From UBA2387 sp019454665 (GTDB taxonomy: Bacteria > Armatimonadota > Fimbriimonadia > Fimbriimonadales > Fimbriimonadaceae): a stretch of DNA of 64,000 nt. A program made the translations under genes and the position numbers. The first letter of the stretch is position 1; each line of letters begins with the position of its first letter. The stretch covers positions 186,001-250,000 of the forward strand of contig BTVX01000001.1 in assembly GCA_045862995.1 (NCBI GenBank), written 5' to 3'. Below, one piece after another: positions 9,201 to 17,471 of this stretch. The notes under the pieces were generated by a model. The model was given only the letters and a program-made list of their open reading frames with translations, was not told where the DNA came from and did no database searches.

Positions 9201-9753
9201 CGGCGGCGGCAAGCCTTCGAAAGCTCTCGTGCTTGCGTTGGCGGTAGCGCTGGACTCCGGCGGCCTCGTCCACCCATGCGCGGCGGTCCTCTGGCGAGGC
9301 GGCCAGGGCCTGGTCTATCTCCTTTTGCGTAACGATGGCGTAGCCCGACTTGCCGAGACCGCTATCGGCGAGCAGGTCGTACAGGTCGCGGAGGCGGCAA
9401 GGCTGGCGGTTGATGGCGTACGAGCCCTCGCCCGCACGCGTGGCCTTTCGGGTGATGACGACTTCCGCCGTGGGGACGGGGAGCGTCCCGTCTTCGTTGT
9501 CGAACACCAGGGTGACTTCGGCGTAGCCCAGCGGTCGGCGGCGCGCGCTGCCCGCGAAGATGACGTCGGTGGTGGTTTGCGCGCGAAGGTGCTTCGGGCT
9601 CGGCTCGCCGAGCGCCCAGAGGATCGCGTCCACGATGTTCGACTTGCCGCACCCGTTCGGCCCGACCACCGCGATGAGGTCGCCCCGGAGATCAATATCC
9701 GTCCGCTCGGCAAACGTCTTGAAGCCGAAAATCGTGATGCGCTTAAGCCTCAT
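6259..9753 (-). CDS. smc: Chromosome segregation protein SMC
   Basis: A 1164-residue SMC ATPase, the core of bacterial condensin that organises and segregates the chromosome. The start ATG 9753 gives the family N-terminus MRLKRITIFGFKTF. Domains in order are the N-terminal ATPase head with Walker A GPNGCGKS (residues 31-38), a long Ala/Glu/Arg-rich coiled coil, a hinge around residues 500-640 with Gly-rich turns, the return coiled coil, and the C-terminal head with ABC signature LLSGGERSL and Walker B LVILDEVDAPLD, ending with the switch His in THNP. Length matches the family. The partner genes scpA and scpB are not in the window. Confidence 0.97.
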   Translation of the reverse strand: MRLKRITIFGFKTFAERTDIDLRGDLIAVVGPNGCGKSNIVDAILWALGEPSPKHLRAQTTTDVIFAGSARRRPLGYAEVTLVFDNEDGTLPVPTAEVVITRKATRAGEGSYAINRQPCRLRDLYDLLADSGLGKSGYAIVTQKEIDQALAASPEDRRAWVDEAAGVQRYRQRKHESFRRLAAAEDHLARIKDILHEVEQQREPLREEAEKARRYKSAADALREVECGMLVVQVADLVREMEAAEASLQRLAHTLTQDNGNAVELEGRIATTEAKRRKLEEELAAIRAEQHRLSTEADRCEAQQKLNAQRLRGLDELEATLREDATRDERRQGEAAREVEEREAELKAARETLERVRSETAGAGAQADAVRRELAEAEKALAAARETHTRIAKERAEADHRADRLKEVMRELAGIERAMPDLVAAEQEAKAALEEQEARLQADHDQAAAARGELRRLEAAEAEEAQTGRSLATKLASLEGRHRAIEHTIETHEGLNHGARAVLDAAERGVLSARYTPVAEAFETDRELALAIETALGAAANDLIVADERAAREGIEFLKRERAGRATFQPLTLIRPSPPNRELSALAHRKGVLGRASELVRCRKEHEPVAESLLGRILIVETLDVALDLARTTGWSRLVSLDGEVVHSSGAVTGGTTGKPTFGMVQRKAELGELEREMKAIQQSLAKLAKAGKERAAAKDAARNVIQEAERAAQEVQRQVAEAAKWHREVHHELESTQKSALRLAAERERLEAAAGTLPDLPVLATLESARDDILKRLAGLSADADLAEERLKDAEQRLAQAEVLFGQATRRLEAARDGEQSRARKLASLGPERDQLKQANEELEKESEAFRNQRKSKDTEYTGALERRKALEAAIESGAEDLKKCRERIQAATEASHQAELTRARSDARRASVAQRLLEEYGVDEAAAIETAPHTVVPSDAATVVGRLRRELREMGDVNLGAIEAYERLTQRAGELVGQLDDVDASIVQIRASISELDKLTRDRFVDTFAQLEVAFTEMFDRLFGGGSGKLSLSKPDDILDTGIEIDVQLPGKKKQKLELLSGGERSLCATAFLFALLRVKPSPLVILDEVDAPLDGRNVERYADMLRDFSSTTQFIFITHNPTTIEAAHIWLGVTMQEPGVTSVIPCSVPVEPSGQRLFQME

Positions 9754-9860
9754 CTGGGGGGTTGCGTGAGTCTCAAAGTCTAGCAGGTTCGAGTGTCTAA
9801 CCACTTCGAGCCCCGGCCAAACCCCTGCCGCCCGCTTCGCCAAATCCCCTGGGAGCGAGT

Positions 9861-9866
9861 CATACT
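9861..9866 (+). promoter_or_regulatory. -10-like box of the PhyH gene
   Basis: CATACT sits 6 bases before ATG 9873, the same spacing as the TANNNT boxes of other genes here, and there is no ribosome site. The first base departs from the consensus, so this is weaker than the others. Confidence 0.4.
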
Positions 9867-9872
9867 CGGCAT

Positions 9873-10649
9873 ATGCCGACCTTCGACGCCGAAGCCATGA
9901 AAGCCGAATACGACCGCACCGGGTTCGTGATCGCCCGCCACGCGATTGATCCCGACCTGGCCCAAGAGGCCGTCGGTCACGTCCACTGGCTGCTCAAGAA
10001 GCACCCCGAGTTGCGGCCGGAAGACCTGCACCACAACCTGGTCGCCGACGACCCGTTCTGGGTTCGCCTGGTTTCGGACGAACGTCTCGTTGATCTGGCT
10101 TCGGCGTTCATCGGGCCGAACGTCGCGCTGTTCGCGAGCCATTACATCGCCAAGGCGCCGCGCGCCGGCCGGCCCGTTCTGTGGCATCAAGACGGCAGCT
10201 ACTGGCCCCTTGAACCCATGGAGGTCACCACGCTTTGGCTCGCTTGCACCGAATCCACCCCCGAGAACGGGTGCATGCGCGTCATCCCGGGAACGCACAC
10301 CCTGGAGTACCAGCAAATGCAAGCCAACACCGAGGTGGACAGCGTCCTCGGCTCGGAAATCGAGGCCAAGTTCGTGGACGAATCGAAGGCCGTGGACCTC
10401 GTGCTCGCTCCCGGCGATGTTTCGATCCACAACCCGCAGATCGTCCACGGGTCCTCGCCCAACGCCTCGGACAAGTGGCGCATCGGGCTCACCATCCGCT
10501 ACATTCCCACGTCCACGAAGATCATGCGCGAGGGCGCGGGCTGCCCGTTTCTGCTCCGCGGCGAAGCCGTGCCCGGCGTCAACGCTTACCTTCCCCGGCC
10601 TCGTTTCAGGCCGGGAGACCACTACCCGTACCGCGGCTGCGAAGGCTAG
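9873..10649 (+). CDS. Phytanoyl-CoA dioxygenase family protein (PhyH)
   Basis: A 258-residue non-haem Fe(II)/2-oxoglutarate oxygenase. The iron ligands are visible as the HxD pair in LWHQDGSYW (about residue 106) and the distal His in NPQIVHGSSPN, with an Arg in the following strand (IGLTIRYIP) for 2-oxoglutarate. Members hydroxylate small molecules or lipids; the substrate cannot be told from sequence. The gene appears monocistronic. Its stop TAG and the acsA stop on the opposite strand share the four bases CTAG. Confidence 0.88.
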   Translation: MPTFDAEAMKAEYDRTGFVIARHAIDPDLAQEAVGHVHWLLKKHPELRPEDLHHNLVADDPFWVRLVSDERLVDLASAFIGPNVALFASHYIAKAPRAGRPVLWHQDGSYWPLEPMEVTTLWLACTESTPENGCMRVIPGTHTLEYQQMQANTEVDSVLGSEIEAKFVDESKAVDLVLAPGDVSIHNPQIVHGSSPNASDKWRIGLTIRYIPTSTKIMREGAGCPFLLRGEAVPGVNAYLPRPRFRPGDHYPYRGCEG

Positions 10650-12676
10650 CCCTCCGAACTCTCGTACTTGTCCTTCAGCGCGTTGACCACGTTGGGGTCG
10701 GCGAGCGTGGTTGTGTCGCCCAGAGCGCGGCCCTCCGCCACGTCGCGCAGCAACCTCCGCATGATCTTGCCGCTCCGCGTCTTGGGCAGTTCGGCGGAGA
10801 TGATCACGTCGTCGGGCCTCGCGATTGGCCCGATCTTGGTCGCGACGTGGTCCTTGAGTTCCTTGACCAACGCATCCGAGCCTGTGTATCCCGCCCGCAG
10901 CAGCACAAAGGCGGCGATCGCCTGGCCTTTCAGGTCGTGCTTCTTGCCGATGACGGCGGCCTCGGCAACGGCGGGGTGGTCCACCAGCGCCGATTCGACC
11001 TCCATGGTCGAGATGTTGTGCCCAGCGACAAGCATCACGTCGTCCACGCGCCCGAGAAGCCAGAAGCAGCCGTCCTCGTCGAGCTTCGCGCCGTCGCCCG
11101 CGAAGTAGCGACCCGGGAAGCGCGACCAGTACACCTGCTTGTAGCGTTCGGGGTCGCCGTAAATGCCGCGCAACATCGAGGGCCACGGATGGGTGAGCAC
11201 GAGGTAGCCGCCGATTTCCTGCCGCGCCCTTCCCTCGCGCGCAGCCGCCAGGTACCCGGAGGACACGTCGTTGCCGCCCTCGTCCACCAGCCCCGCGCGG
11301 ATGCCGGGGAACGCGTGGGTCGCCGATCCGGGCTTGGTCGCTGTGATGCCGGGTAGGGGCGTGATCATCATCGCGCCGGTCTCGGTTTGCCACCACGTGT
11401 CCACGATCGGGCAGCGGTTCCCTCCGATCCGTTCGCGGTACCACATCCACGCCTCGGGGTTGATCGGCTCGCCCACCGAACCCAACAGCCGCAACGAGGA
11501 CAGGTCGCAACGTTCCGGGTACTCGTCGCCCCACTTCATGAACGCGCGGATGGCCGTGGGCGCGGTATAGAGGATCGTCACCTTGTGCCGCTCGACGATG
11601 CGCCAAAAGCGGTCTTTGTCCGGTGTGTCGGGCGCGCCTTCGTACATCACGCAAGTCGCTGCGTTCTGCATCGGCCCGTAAACCACATACGAGTGGCCCG
11701 TCACCCAGCCGCAATCGGCCGTGCACCAATACACGTCGTCGTCCTTGAGGTCGAACACCCATTGGCTGGTGGCGTAGGTCTGGGTCAAATAGCCGCCCGT
11801 GGTGTGGACGATGCCCTTGGGTTTGCCCGTCGAGCCGCTGGTGTAGAGGATGTAAAGCAGATCTTCGGAATCCATCACCTCGCAAGGGCAGTCCGCAGCC
11901 TGGTGCGGCACCACGTCGTGCCACCAGACGTCGCGCCCCTCGACCCAGTTCCCCATCGCATACGCGGGCGTCTTGACACCGTTCGTTTGCGTGCCCTCGG
12001 GGCCGGTTCGCTTGAGGACCAGCATCTTCTCGACGGTGGGGCAGCCCATCGCGATGGCGTCGTCCACGGCCTTCTTGAGCGGCACGATGCCGCCGCGCCG
12101 CCAACCACCATCCGCAGTCACCACGGCCTTCGCTTGCGCGTCGTTGATCCGGTCGTAGAGCGACTCCGCGCTGAACCCGCCAAAGACCACCGAGTGCGCC
12201 GCGCCGATTCGTGCGCACGCCAGCATGGCGATGGCGAGTTCGGGAACCATCGGCATGTAGATGCAAACGCGGTCGCCCTTGCCGATGCCGAGCGCCCTTA
12301 GAGCGTTGGCCGTGCGGCAGACCTCGTCTTTGAGCTCTGTGTAGGTGATGGTGCGCGTGTCGCCCGGCTCGCCCTCCCAGACGATGGCGCGCTTGGCACC
12401 CTTCCCTGCCTGAACATGACGGTCAACGGCGTTGTGGCAGGCGTTGATCTTGCCCCCGACGAACCACTTGGCGAACGGGGCGTCGCTCCAATCCAGGGCC
12501 GTGTGCCACGTCTCGAACCAGTCCAACTGCTTGGCCCAGCCCTCCCAGAACCCGACGATGTCGGCATCGGCCTGCGCGTAGATTGCCGGGTCGGCGATGT
12601 TCGCGGCGGCTGCGAACTCGGGCGTCGGGGGGAACGATCGGGATTCCTGGAGCAGGGTCTGGATGGTTTCGGACAC
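10646..12676 (-). CDS. acsA: Acetyl-CoA synthetase (AMP-forming)
   Basis: A 676-residue enzyme that converts acetate, ATP and CoA to acetyl-CoA. Visible features are the adenylate-forming P-loop YTSGSTGKPKG, the substrate/ATP segment DTWWQTETGA, GDGAKLDEDG, the hinge region LGRVDDVMLVAGH, and the regulatory Lys in PKTRSGKIMRR that is acetylated in homologues. I chose GTG 12676, giving the usual SETIQTLL start with GAGG upstream. A TTG at 12706 would add ten residues and lies exactly 6 bases behind a TAAAAT box, so it remains a real alternative. An AcuC-type deacetylase at 49893 could in principle control it; that link is inference. Confidence 0.96.
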   Translation of the reverse strand: MSETIQTLLQESRSFPPTPEFAAAANIADPAIYAQADADIVGFWEGWAKQLDWFETWHTALDWSDAPFAKWFVGGKINACHNAVDRHVQAGKGAKRAIVWEGEPGDTRTITYTELKDEVCRTANALRALGIGKGDRVCIYMPMVPELAIAMLACARIGAAHSVVFGGFSAESLYDRINDAQAKAVVTADGGWRRGGIVPLKKAVDDAIAMGCPTVEKMLVLKRTGPEGTQTNGVKTPAYAMGNWVEGRDVWWHDVVPHQAADCPCEVMDSEDLLYILYTSGSTGKPKGIVHTTGGYLTQTYATSQWVFDLKDDDVYWCTADCGWVTGHSYVVYGPMQNAATCVMYEGAPDTPDKDRFWRIVERHKVTILYTAPTAIRAFMKWGDEYPERCDLSSLRLLGSVGEPINPEAWMWYRERIGGNRCPIVDTWWQTETGAMMITPLPGITATKPGSATHAFPGIRAGLVDEGGNDVSSGYLAAAREGRARQEIGGYLVLTHPWPSMLRGIYGDPERYKQVYWSRFPGRYFAGDGAKLDEDGCFWLLGRVDDVMLVAGHNISTMEVESALVDHPAVAEAAVIGKKHDLKGQAIAAFVLLRAGYTGSDALVKELKDHVATKIGPIARPDDVIISAELPKTRSGKIMRRLLRDVAEGRALGDTTTLADPNVVNALKDKYESSEG

Positions 12677-12712
12677 GGTTACGAACCTCGGGTCGGCAAC
12701 GACCAAGAGCCC

Positions 12713-12718
12713 ATTTTA
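12713..12718 (-). promoter_or_regulatory. -10 box of acsA
   Basis: TAAAAT on the minus strand. It lies 6 bases before the in-frame TTG 12706 and 36 bases before the preferred GTG start 12676. Either a leaderless TTG start or a 30-base leader with GAGG would fit. Confidence 0.5.
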
Positions 12719-12898
12719 GACGCTCCCGCCCATTCCCCGCCTCCATCGCGTTGCTTACAGCTGGCGGCGACTTCTCCCGATGCGACACCGGCTCCGATGG
12801 AGGCCGGCCGAGCAGGATCGCCGCGTCCCGACCGTCAACAACGTGCACCGAGCGAACCGGAGGGCAACGCAAGCTGGGGGAGAATAGGTTCAAATCGC

Positions 12899-12975
12899 TG
12901 GTCGGGGCGACACGATTCGAACGTGCGACCTCTTCCACCCCATGGAAGCGCGCTACCAAACTGCGCCACGCCCCG
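12899..12975 (-). tRNA. tRNA-Pro (anticodon GGG)
   Basis: A 77-base cloverleaf including an encoded CCA. The acceptor arm pairs CGGGGCG with CGCCCCG, the D arm is GCGC/GCGC, the anticodon stem CTTCC/GGAAG closes a loop in which T33 is followed by GGG, and the T arm carries TTCGAAT. It reads CCC and CCU proline codons. The 222 bases between it and acsA (12677-12898) hold the acsA promoter but nothing else I can support. Confidence 0.97.
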
Positions 12976-13005
12976 ACGCGAACGCAGAGTGTACCTCGCC
13001 ACGGG

Positions 13006-13011
13006 TAGCAT
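13006..13011 (+). promoter_or_regulatory. -10 box, leaderless promoter of the SIS gene
   Basis: TAGCAT lies 6 bases before ATG 13018 with no ribosome site between, again predicting a leaderless message. Confidence 0.5.
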
Positions 13012-13017
13012 CCGGAC

Positions 13018-13959
13018 ATGCTGGGCCAGTGGATGGAAGCCGAAATGCGAGAACAGCCGCGCGCGCTCGCGGCGAACGCCGACCGCTACCACGACGAACT
13101 GACCCGGGCGCTCGGCGGGCAAGCGTTCGAGATGGTTCTGCTGGTCGCCCGAGGCTCTTCGGACAACGCCGCCCTTTACGGCCGCTACCTCGTCGAGGTG
13201 CATCTCGGCATCCCTGTGTCGCTCGCCGCACCCTCGGTGTGGACGCGGTTCGGGAGCGAGGTGCGCTTCCCCAAGTGTCTGGCCGTCGGCATCTCGCAGT
13301 CGGGGGCGGCGCCCGACGTGGCCGAAGTGCTCGGCGCGCTCAAGCGCCAGGGGCACGCCACGCTGGCCATCACCAACACCGAAAACAGTCTGCTCACCAC
13401 CGTCGCCGACCACTCGCTGCTGCTGGGCGTCGGCACGGAGAACTCCATCGCGGCCACCAAAACGTACACGGCTTCCCTTCTCGCGCTCTACCAAGTGGTT
13501 CGCGCCTTGGGTGGACGGCTTCCCGTTCCCACGCTGCCCGACGACGCCTGGGTTCAGCGGGCGCAAGTATCGGCCGAAACCCAACTGGGTGCTCTGCTGC
13601 GCTCGCAGACTCTGTTCGCCTTGGGGCGCGGCTACGCGTTCAGCACGGCCCACGAGACGGCCCTGAAGCTCATGGAGTGCGCCCTGTTGCCCTGCAAGAG
13701 CTACTCCTCGGCCGACTTTCAGCATGGACCGAAGGCGCTGGCCGGCCACGGCAGTTGCGCCGTGCTCTTTGGCGAGGACGGTGCCGCGCTGCGTTCGCAA
13801 GGCGCCCTTGTGGTGAACGCGCCCGAGCCCGGCCAAGGCGTCGCGGACCCGATCTGGCAGGTCGTTTACGGGCAGTGGCTGGCCCTGCTCGCCGCTCGGG
13901 CGCGCGGACTCGACCCCGACGACGCGCAGTTCATCCAGAAAGTGACGCAGACCATCTAG
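13018..13959 (+). CDS. SIS-domain sugar isomerase/deaminase (GlmS C-terminal-like)
   Basis: A 313-residue protein made of two SIS domains, like the isomerase half of glucosamine-6-phosphate synthase but without the glutaminase half. SIS 1 (about residues 30-165) shows ARGSSDNAA, ISQSGAAPDV and NTENSLLTTVAD for phosphosugar binding. SIS 2 (about 180-313) shows TAHETALKLMECAL and DFQHGPKAL, equivalent to the EFRHGP segment of GlmS. Such stand-alone proteins are often glucosamine-6-phosphate or other aminosugar-phosphate deaminases (NagB-II or AgaS types). hutU follows 15 bases later, so the two may be co-transcribed, but no shared pathway is obvious. Confidence 0.85.
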   Translation: MLGQWMEAEMREQPRALAANADRYHDELTRALGGQAFEMVLLVARGSSDNAALYGRYLVEVHLGIPVSLAAPSVWTRFGSEVRFPKCLAVGISQSGAAPDVAEVLGALKRQGHATLAITNTENSLLTTVADHSLLLGVGTENSIAATKTYTASLLALYQVVRALGGRLPVPTLPDDAWVQRAQVSAETQLGALLRSQTLFALGRGYAFSTAHETALKLMECALLPCKSYSSADFQHGPKALAGHGSCAVLFGEDGAALRSQGALVVNAPEPGQGVADPIWQVVYGQWLALLAARARGLDPDDAQFIQKVTQTI

Positions 13960-13974
13960 GCTCGGGTAAACCCG

Positions 13975-15624
13975 GTGCAAATGGCCACCATAGCGACGCC
14001 GATCCGCGCCCCGCGAGGCTCCGAAGTCACCTGCAAAGGCTGGCTGCAGGAAGCCGCGCTGCGCATGCTCATGAACAACCTCGACCCCGAGGTCGCGGAG
14101 CGCCCCGAGGACCTCGTGGTCTATGGCGGCACGGGCAAAGCGGCGCGGAATTGGGAGTGCTTCCACGGCATCGTGCGCGCCCTGCGTGAGCTTGAGAACG
14201 ACGAGACTCTGCTCATCCAATCCGGCAAGGCCGTCGCCGTGTTCAAGACGCACGCCGATGCGCCACGCGTCTTGCTGGCCAATTCGAACCTGGTGGGCCA
14301 GTGGTCGAACTGGGATGTGTTCGGCGAACTCGAGCGCAAGGGGCTGATCATGTACGGTCAGATGACGGCCGGCTCCTGGATCTACATCGGGAGCCAGGGC
14401 ATCGTCCAGGGGACTTACGAGACGTTCGTCGCCGCTGCTCGGCGGGACTTCGGCGGGTCGCTGGAGGGCCGCTGGATCGCCAGCGGAGGGATGGGCGGCA
14501 TGGGCGGCGCGCAGCCCTTGGCGGCCACGATGGCGGGCGCGTGCTTCCTCGGGATTGATGTGGACCGCTCGCGCATCGAGAAGCGGCTCCAAACCGGCTA
14601 CCTCGACGTGCTGGCCGAAGACCTCGACGACGCCCTCGCGCGGCTCCGAAGAGCCACGGAAGCGGGTCAGGCGATCAGCGTCGGTCTGGTGGGCAACTGC
14701 GCGGACGTGCTCCCCGAACTCGTTCGTCGCAAGGCCGTGCCCGACCTGCTGACCGACCAGACCAGCGCACACGACCCGGTGGGCGGCTACGTGCCCAACG
14801 GCATGAGCCTCGCGCAAGCCGAGGCGCTTCGCTCCTCCGATCCGGCGGTGTATCGGCGCGAGAGCGTGAGGACCATGGGCGAGCACGTCGCCGCGATGCT
14901 GGTGCTCAAGGCGATGGGTGCCGTGACGTTCGACTACGGCAACAACATCCGCGTGTACGCCAAGGAGGCAGGCGTCGCGAACGCGTTCGATATCCCGGGC
15001 TTCGTGCCCGAGTATATTCGTCCGCTGTTCTGCGAGGGCAAGGGCCCGTTCCGGTGGGCGGCCCTCTCAGGCGACCCCGAGGACATCCGGCGCACCGACG
15101 CTGCCATCGCCGCGATGTTCCCCGAGAACGCGCCGCTGCAGCGTTGGCTGAAGCTGGCTGGCGAACGCATCCACTTTCAAGGGTTGCCGGCACGCATCTG
15201 CTGGCTGGGCTATGGCGAGCGTTCGCGCGCGGGTCTCAAGTTCAACGAGATGGTGGCCAGCGGCGAACTCAAGGCGCCCATCGTGATCGGGCGCGACCAC
15301 CTGGATTGCGGCTCGGTGGCTTCCCCGAACCGGGAAACGGAGGGCATGCTCGACGGCTCGGATGCGATCGCCGATTGGGCCCTGCTCAACGCGATGGTCA
15401 ACACGGCGGCGGGGGCCACGTGGGTCTCGCTGCACAACGGCGGCGGCGTGGGCATCGGCTACTCGCAGCATGCGGGGATGGTGGTCGTCGCCGACGGCAC
15501 GCCGGAAGCTGCGCGCCGACTGGAACGGGTGTTGACCACCGACCCGGGGATGGGCGTCGCGCGGCACCTGGACGCCGGTTACCCCGAAGCCCGCGCATTC
15601 GCCGAGCGCGTGGGGTTTGCGTAG
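13975..15624 (+). CDS. hutU: Urocanate hydratase
   Basis: A 549-residue NAD+-dependent urocanase, step two of histidine degradation (urocanate to imidazolonepropionate). Family landmarks are VYGGTGKAARNWE, GQMTAGSWIYIG, SGGMGGMGGAQPLA in the NAD site, LLTDQTSAHDP, and the conserved cysteine of ARICWLGYGER followed by IGRDHLDCGS. Length equals the family norm. The start is GTG 13975 or ATG 13981, two codons later; nothing decides between them. The other hut genes (hutH, hutI) are not in the window, so the pathway genes are dispersed here. Confidence 0.96.
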   Translation: MQMATIATPIRAPRGSEVTCKGWLQEAALRMLMNNLDPEVAERPEDLVVYGGTGKAARNWECFHGIVRALRELENDETLLIQSGKAVAVFKTHADAPRVLLANSNLVGQWSNWDVFGELERKGLIMYGQMTAGSWIYIGSQGIVQGTYETFVAAARRDFGGSLEGRWIASGGMGGMGGAQPLAATMAGACFLGIDVDRSRIEKRLQTGYLDVLAEDLDDALARLRRATEAGQAISVGLVGNCADVLPELVRRKAVPDLLTDQTSAHDPVGGYVPNGMSLAQAEALRSSDPAVYRRESVRTMGEHVAAMLVLKAMGAVTFDYGNNIRVYAKEAGVANAFDIPGFVPEYIRPLFCEGKGPFRWAALSGDPEDIRRTDAAIAAMFPENAPLQRWLKLAGERIHFQGLPARICWLGYGERSRAGLKFNEMVASGELKAPIVIGRDHLDCGSVASPNRETEGMLDGSDAIADWALLNAMVNTAAGATWVSLHNGGGVGIGYSQHAGMVVVADGTPEAARRLERVLTTDPGMGVARHLDAGYPEARAFAERVGFA

Positions 15625-15630
15625 TGGGCG

Positions 15631-16707
15631 TCAGCTCTCGGCTCGTCGGACGGCCAGTCCGATGACCCTCGGCGGCGGCACGTGAGCGTCGGGTGCGACC
15701 ATCAGTTCGAGCGTTAGGGGCAGCAGCGGGCCGGACTCGTGCGGCTCGGAGGTGCCATGGCGGGGCGTATTCGGCGAGATTCCGGCGCCCATTCCTTCCG
15801 GGACCGCATACTCCGGTTCCGGGTCCATCTGGACATCCCAGCGGGTTAGTCCAAAGTCCGCGGGTGCAGGATGGATCACCGATGGCGAGTGCACCAACCT
15901 GAATCTGCGATCTGCGTTGACCAAGAGCTTGGCGCGGTCCGCTCGATCGCTCGCAGACTGCTGAGGCGGCAAGACGAGGAGCACTCCCAGGCTCGACTTT
16001 GCTTCAATCGGGCGGGAGACGGTGACAACGGTCCGCTCGGGCGTGCGGACCAGATTCACCCCGCGGAATTCGAACAAGTGTCTGGTTGGGCCCCATTCAC
16101 GCACTTCGACTTCGACCGTGTGCACGTTTGCAGCGTGGGGGATTCGCCAGCGCCACTCCCACCCTCCGTCGTCGGTCCACTTCGCCCAACTCAAGCCGCC
16201 CACCGACGTGCCCGCATTGGTGCGCAGCAGCCGCAGTTCGGGCAGACGCCCCGTGGGCCAATCGCGACCGGCCCTGACCACGAGTTGCGAACCGTTGATC
16301 GTAGCGGCAAGGGCAGGCTCTGCGTCAACGGAGATCGTCTCCAGATTCGGGATCAAGTTCCCCAGACGACGTCGGTCCACGATCCGCCCATCCACGTGCG
16401 CGTTCAGATGCGCTTCCACGGGCCGGACCAAGCCGTTCGGAATCTCAATCAACCACCACCCGTTGCCGCGTTGGCGAGTGTAGGCCTCGATTGGTTCCCC
16501 GTGCTGATCCGTCACGGTCCATCGCACGCCGTCGCCCTCGAACCTTGACAGCTTTACGGAGCCCGACCACAGAGAGCCCTCGTGCAATCCCTCGGACGGC
16601 GCAACGACGATGGTCCACTTGTCCGCGCGGGCGCGCCCGATCGCCAAGAGCACTCCGAGACTGAGGCTCACGACACATAGGGCGGCGATCAGGAAGCGGC
16701 TGGACAA
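15631..16707 (-). CDS. Uncharacterised secreted or membrane-anchored protein
   Basis: A 358-residue protein with an N-terminal hydrophobic segment (about residues 5-24, SLSLGVLLAIG) ending in RARAD, which could be a cleaved signal or an anchor. The rest is rich in Trp, Arg and Val and looks like beta-sandwich material with repeated short strands, including a polar segment EWRWRIPHAANVHTVEV. The last 60 residues are Pro-rich. I recognise no family. It is the last gene of the leftward run that starts with the ECF sigma factor, 52 bases after the membrane protein at 16760-17458, and its stop faces hutU's stop with 6 bases between. Confidence 0.75.
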   Translation of the reverse strand: MSSRFLIAALCVVSLSLGVLLAIGRARADKWTIVVAPSEGLHEGSLWSGSVKLSRFEGDGVRWTVTDQHGEPIEAYTRQRGNGWWLIEIPNGLVRPVEAHLNAHVDGRIVDRRRLGNLIPNLETISVDAEPALAATINGSQLVVRAGRDWPTGRLPELRLLRTNAGTSVGGLSWAKWTDDGGWEWRWRIPHAANVHTVEVEVREWGPTRHLFEFRGVNLVRTPERTVVTVSRPIEAKSSLGVLLVLPPQQSASDRADRAKLLVNADRRFRLVHSPSVIHPAPADFGLTRWDVQMDPEPEYAVPEGMGAGISPNTPRHGTSEPHESGPLLPLTLELMVAPDAHVPPPRVIGLAVRRAES

Positions 16708-16759
16708 GGTAGCTCTCAGGATACGCCCAAAACCACTCTGGCCGGACGGCTCGTCCGAA

Positions 16760-17458
16760 CTAATCGGGCCAAGCGTCCTCGTTCCGCTCGCGCCTGCGCC
16801 GAACCACGATGACCAGATAGATCGGGCCGAGGACGACGCAGCCGACGAAGCCCACGATCATCGCCATCGAAGCGAGTTCGGCCGCCACCCTGGCGCCTTC
16901 GTCGCGATAGCCGCCCATCGAGGACGCGACCGCTGTCGCCGTGCCGGAGCAACCCAGCGCCAACACCAAGGCCGAAAGGGGGGCGCCGGTCGCCGCAAGC
17001 GTCTCCAAACGCGTCAATCCGAACAGGCGATAGAAACGCACCAACATGGCGACGCGCCAGGTCGCGACCACGCCTAGGAACGACGAGTTCCAGATCGCCG
17101 TGCCGCTCCCATCGTTCCACAGCTCCACCGGGATCGCGTAGAGGATGGCTGGCGGCGACGTCATGGTGACGTACGTCAGCACCACGCCGTAGGTGAAGCC
17201 CTCCTCGCGGCACAGCAGCTTCGCATCGAACCACAGCATGAGCGATAGGACGAAGACGTACACCACCGAACCGACGCCGAAGCGTTGAAGCACGATCGCG
17301 TTCGGATCGTCCCACCAGCGGCCCATGCCCACGATCCAGGTCGCCATCAGCCCAAGGCCCAAGTGCCAAGGACTCAGGTTTCGAAGGTCGTCGAGCGTAA
17401 TGCGGAACGTCAGGACTCTCAGGATGTCCTTGAGAGCCCCGATGGGTCCGCCGCGCAC
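16760..17458 (-). CDS. Uncharacterised multi-pass membrane protein
   Basis: A 232-residue integral membrane protein with about five or six hydrophobic helices and a basic C-terminus (VVRRRRERNED). The N-terminal part, with DDLRNLSPWHLGLG then WIVGMGRWWDDP and GVGSVVYVFVL, resembles from memory a conserved bacterial family of unknown function; I cannot name it. The start is GTG 17458 with AGGAGG four bases upstream; an overlapping ATG at 17460 is in another, short frame. It lies 13 bases behind dnaN, so it is very likely in that operon. Function unknown. Confidence 0.82.
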   Translation of the reverse strand: MRGGPIGALKDILRVLTFRITLDDLRNLSPWHLGLGLMATWIVGMGRWWDDPNAIVLQRFGVGSVVYVFVLSLMLWFDAKLLCREEGFTYGVVLTYVTMTSPPAILYAIPVELWNDGSGTAIWNSSFLGVVATWRVAMLVRFYRLFGLTRLETLAATGAPLSALVLALGCSGTATAVASSMGGYRDEGARVAAELASMAMIVGFVGCVVLGPIYLVIVVRRRRERNEDAWPD

Positions 17459-17471
17459 ATGGCCTCCTCGA

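Noticed and set aside
7558..9783. A 741-codon open frame on the plus strand opposite smc
   Set aside because: It is antisense to a clear SMC gene, its product is a Leu/Arg/Gly-rich shadow without domains, and high GC content makes such frames common.
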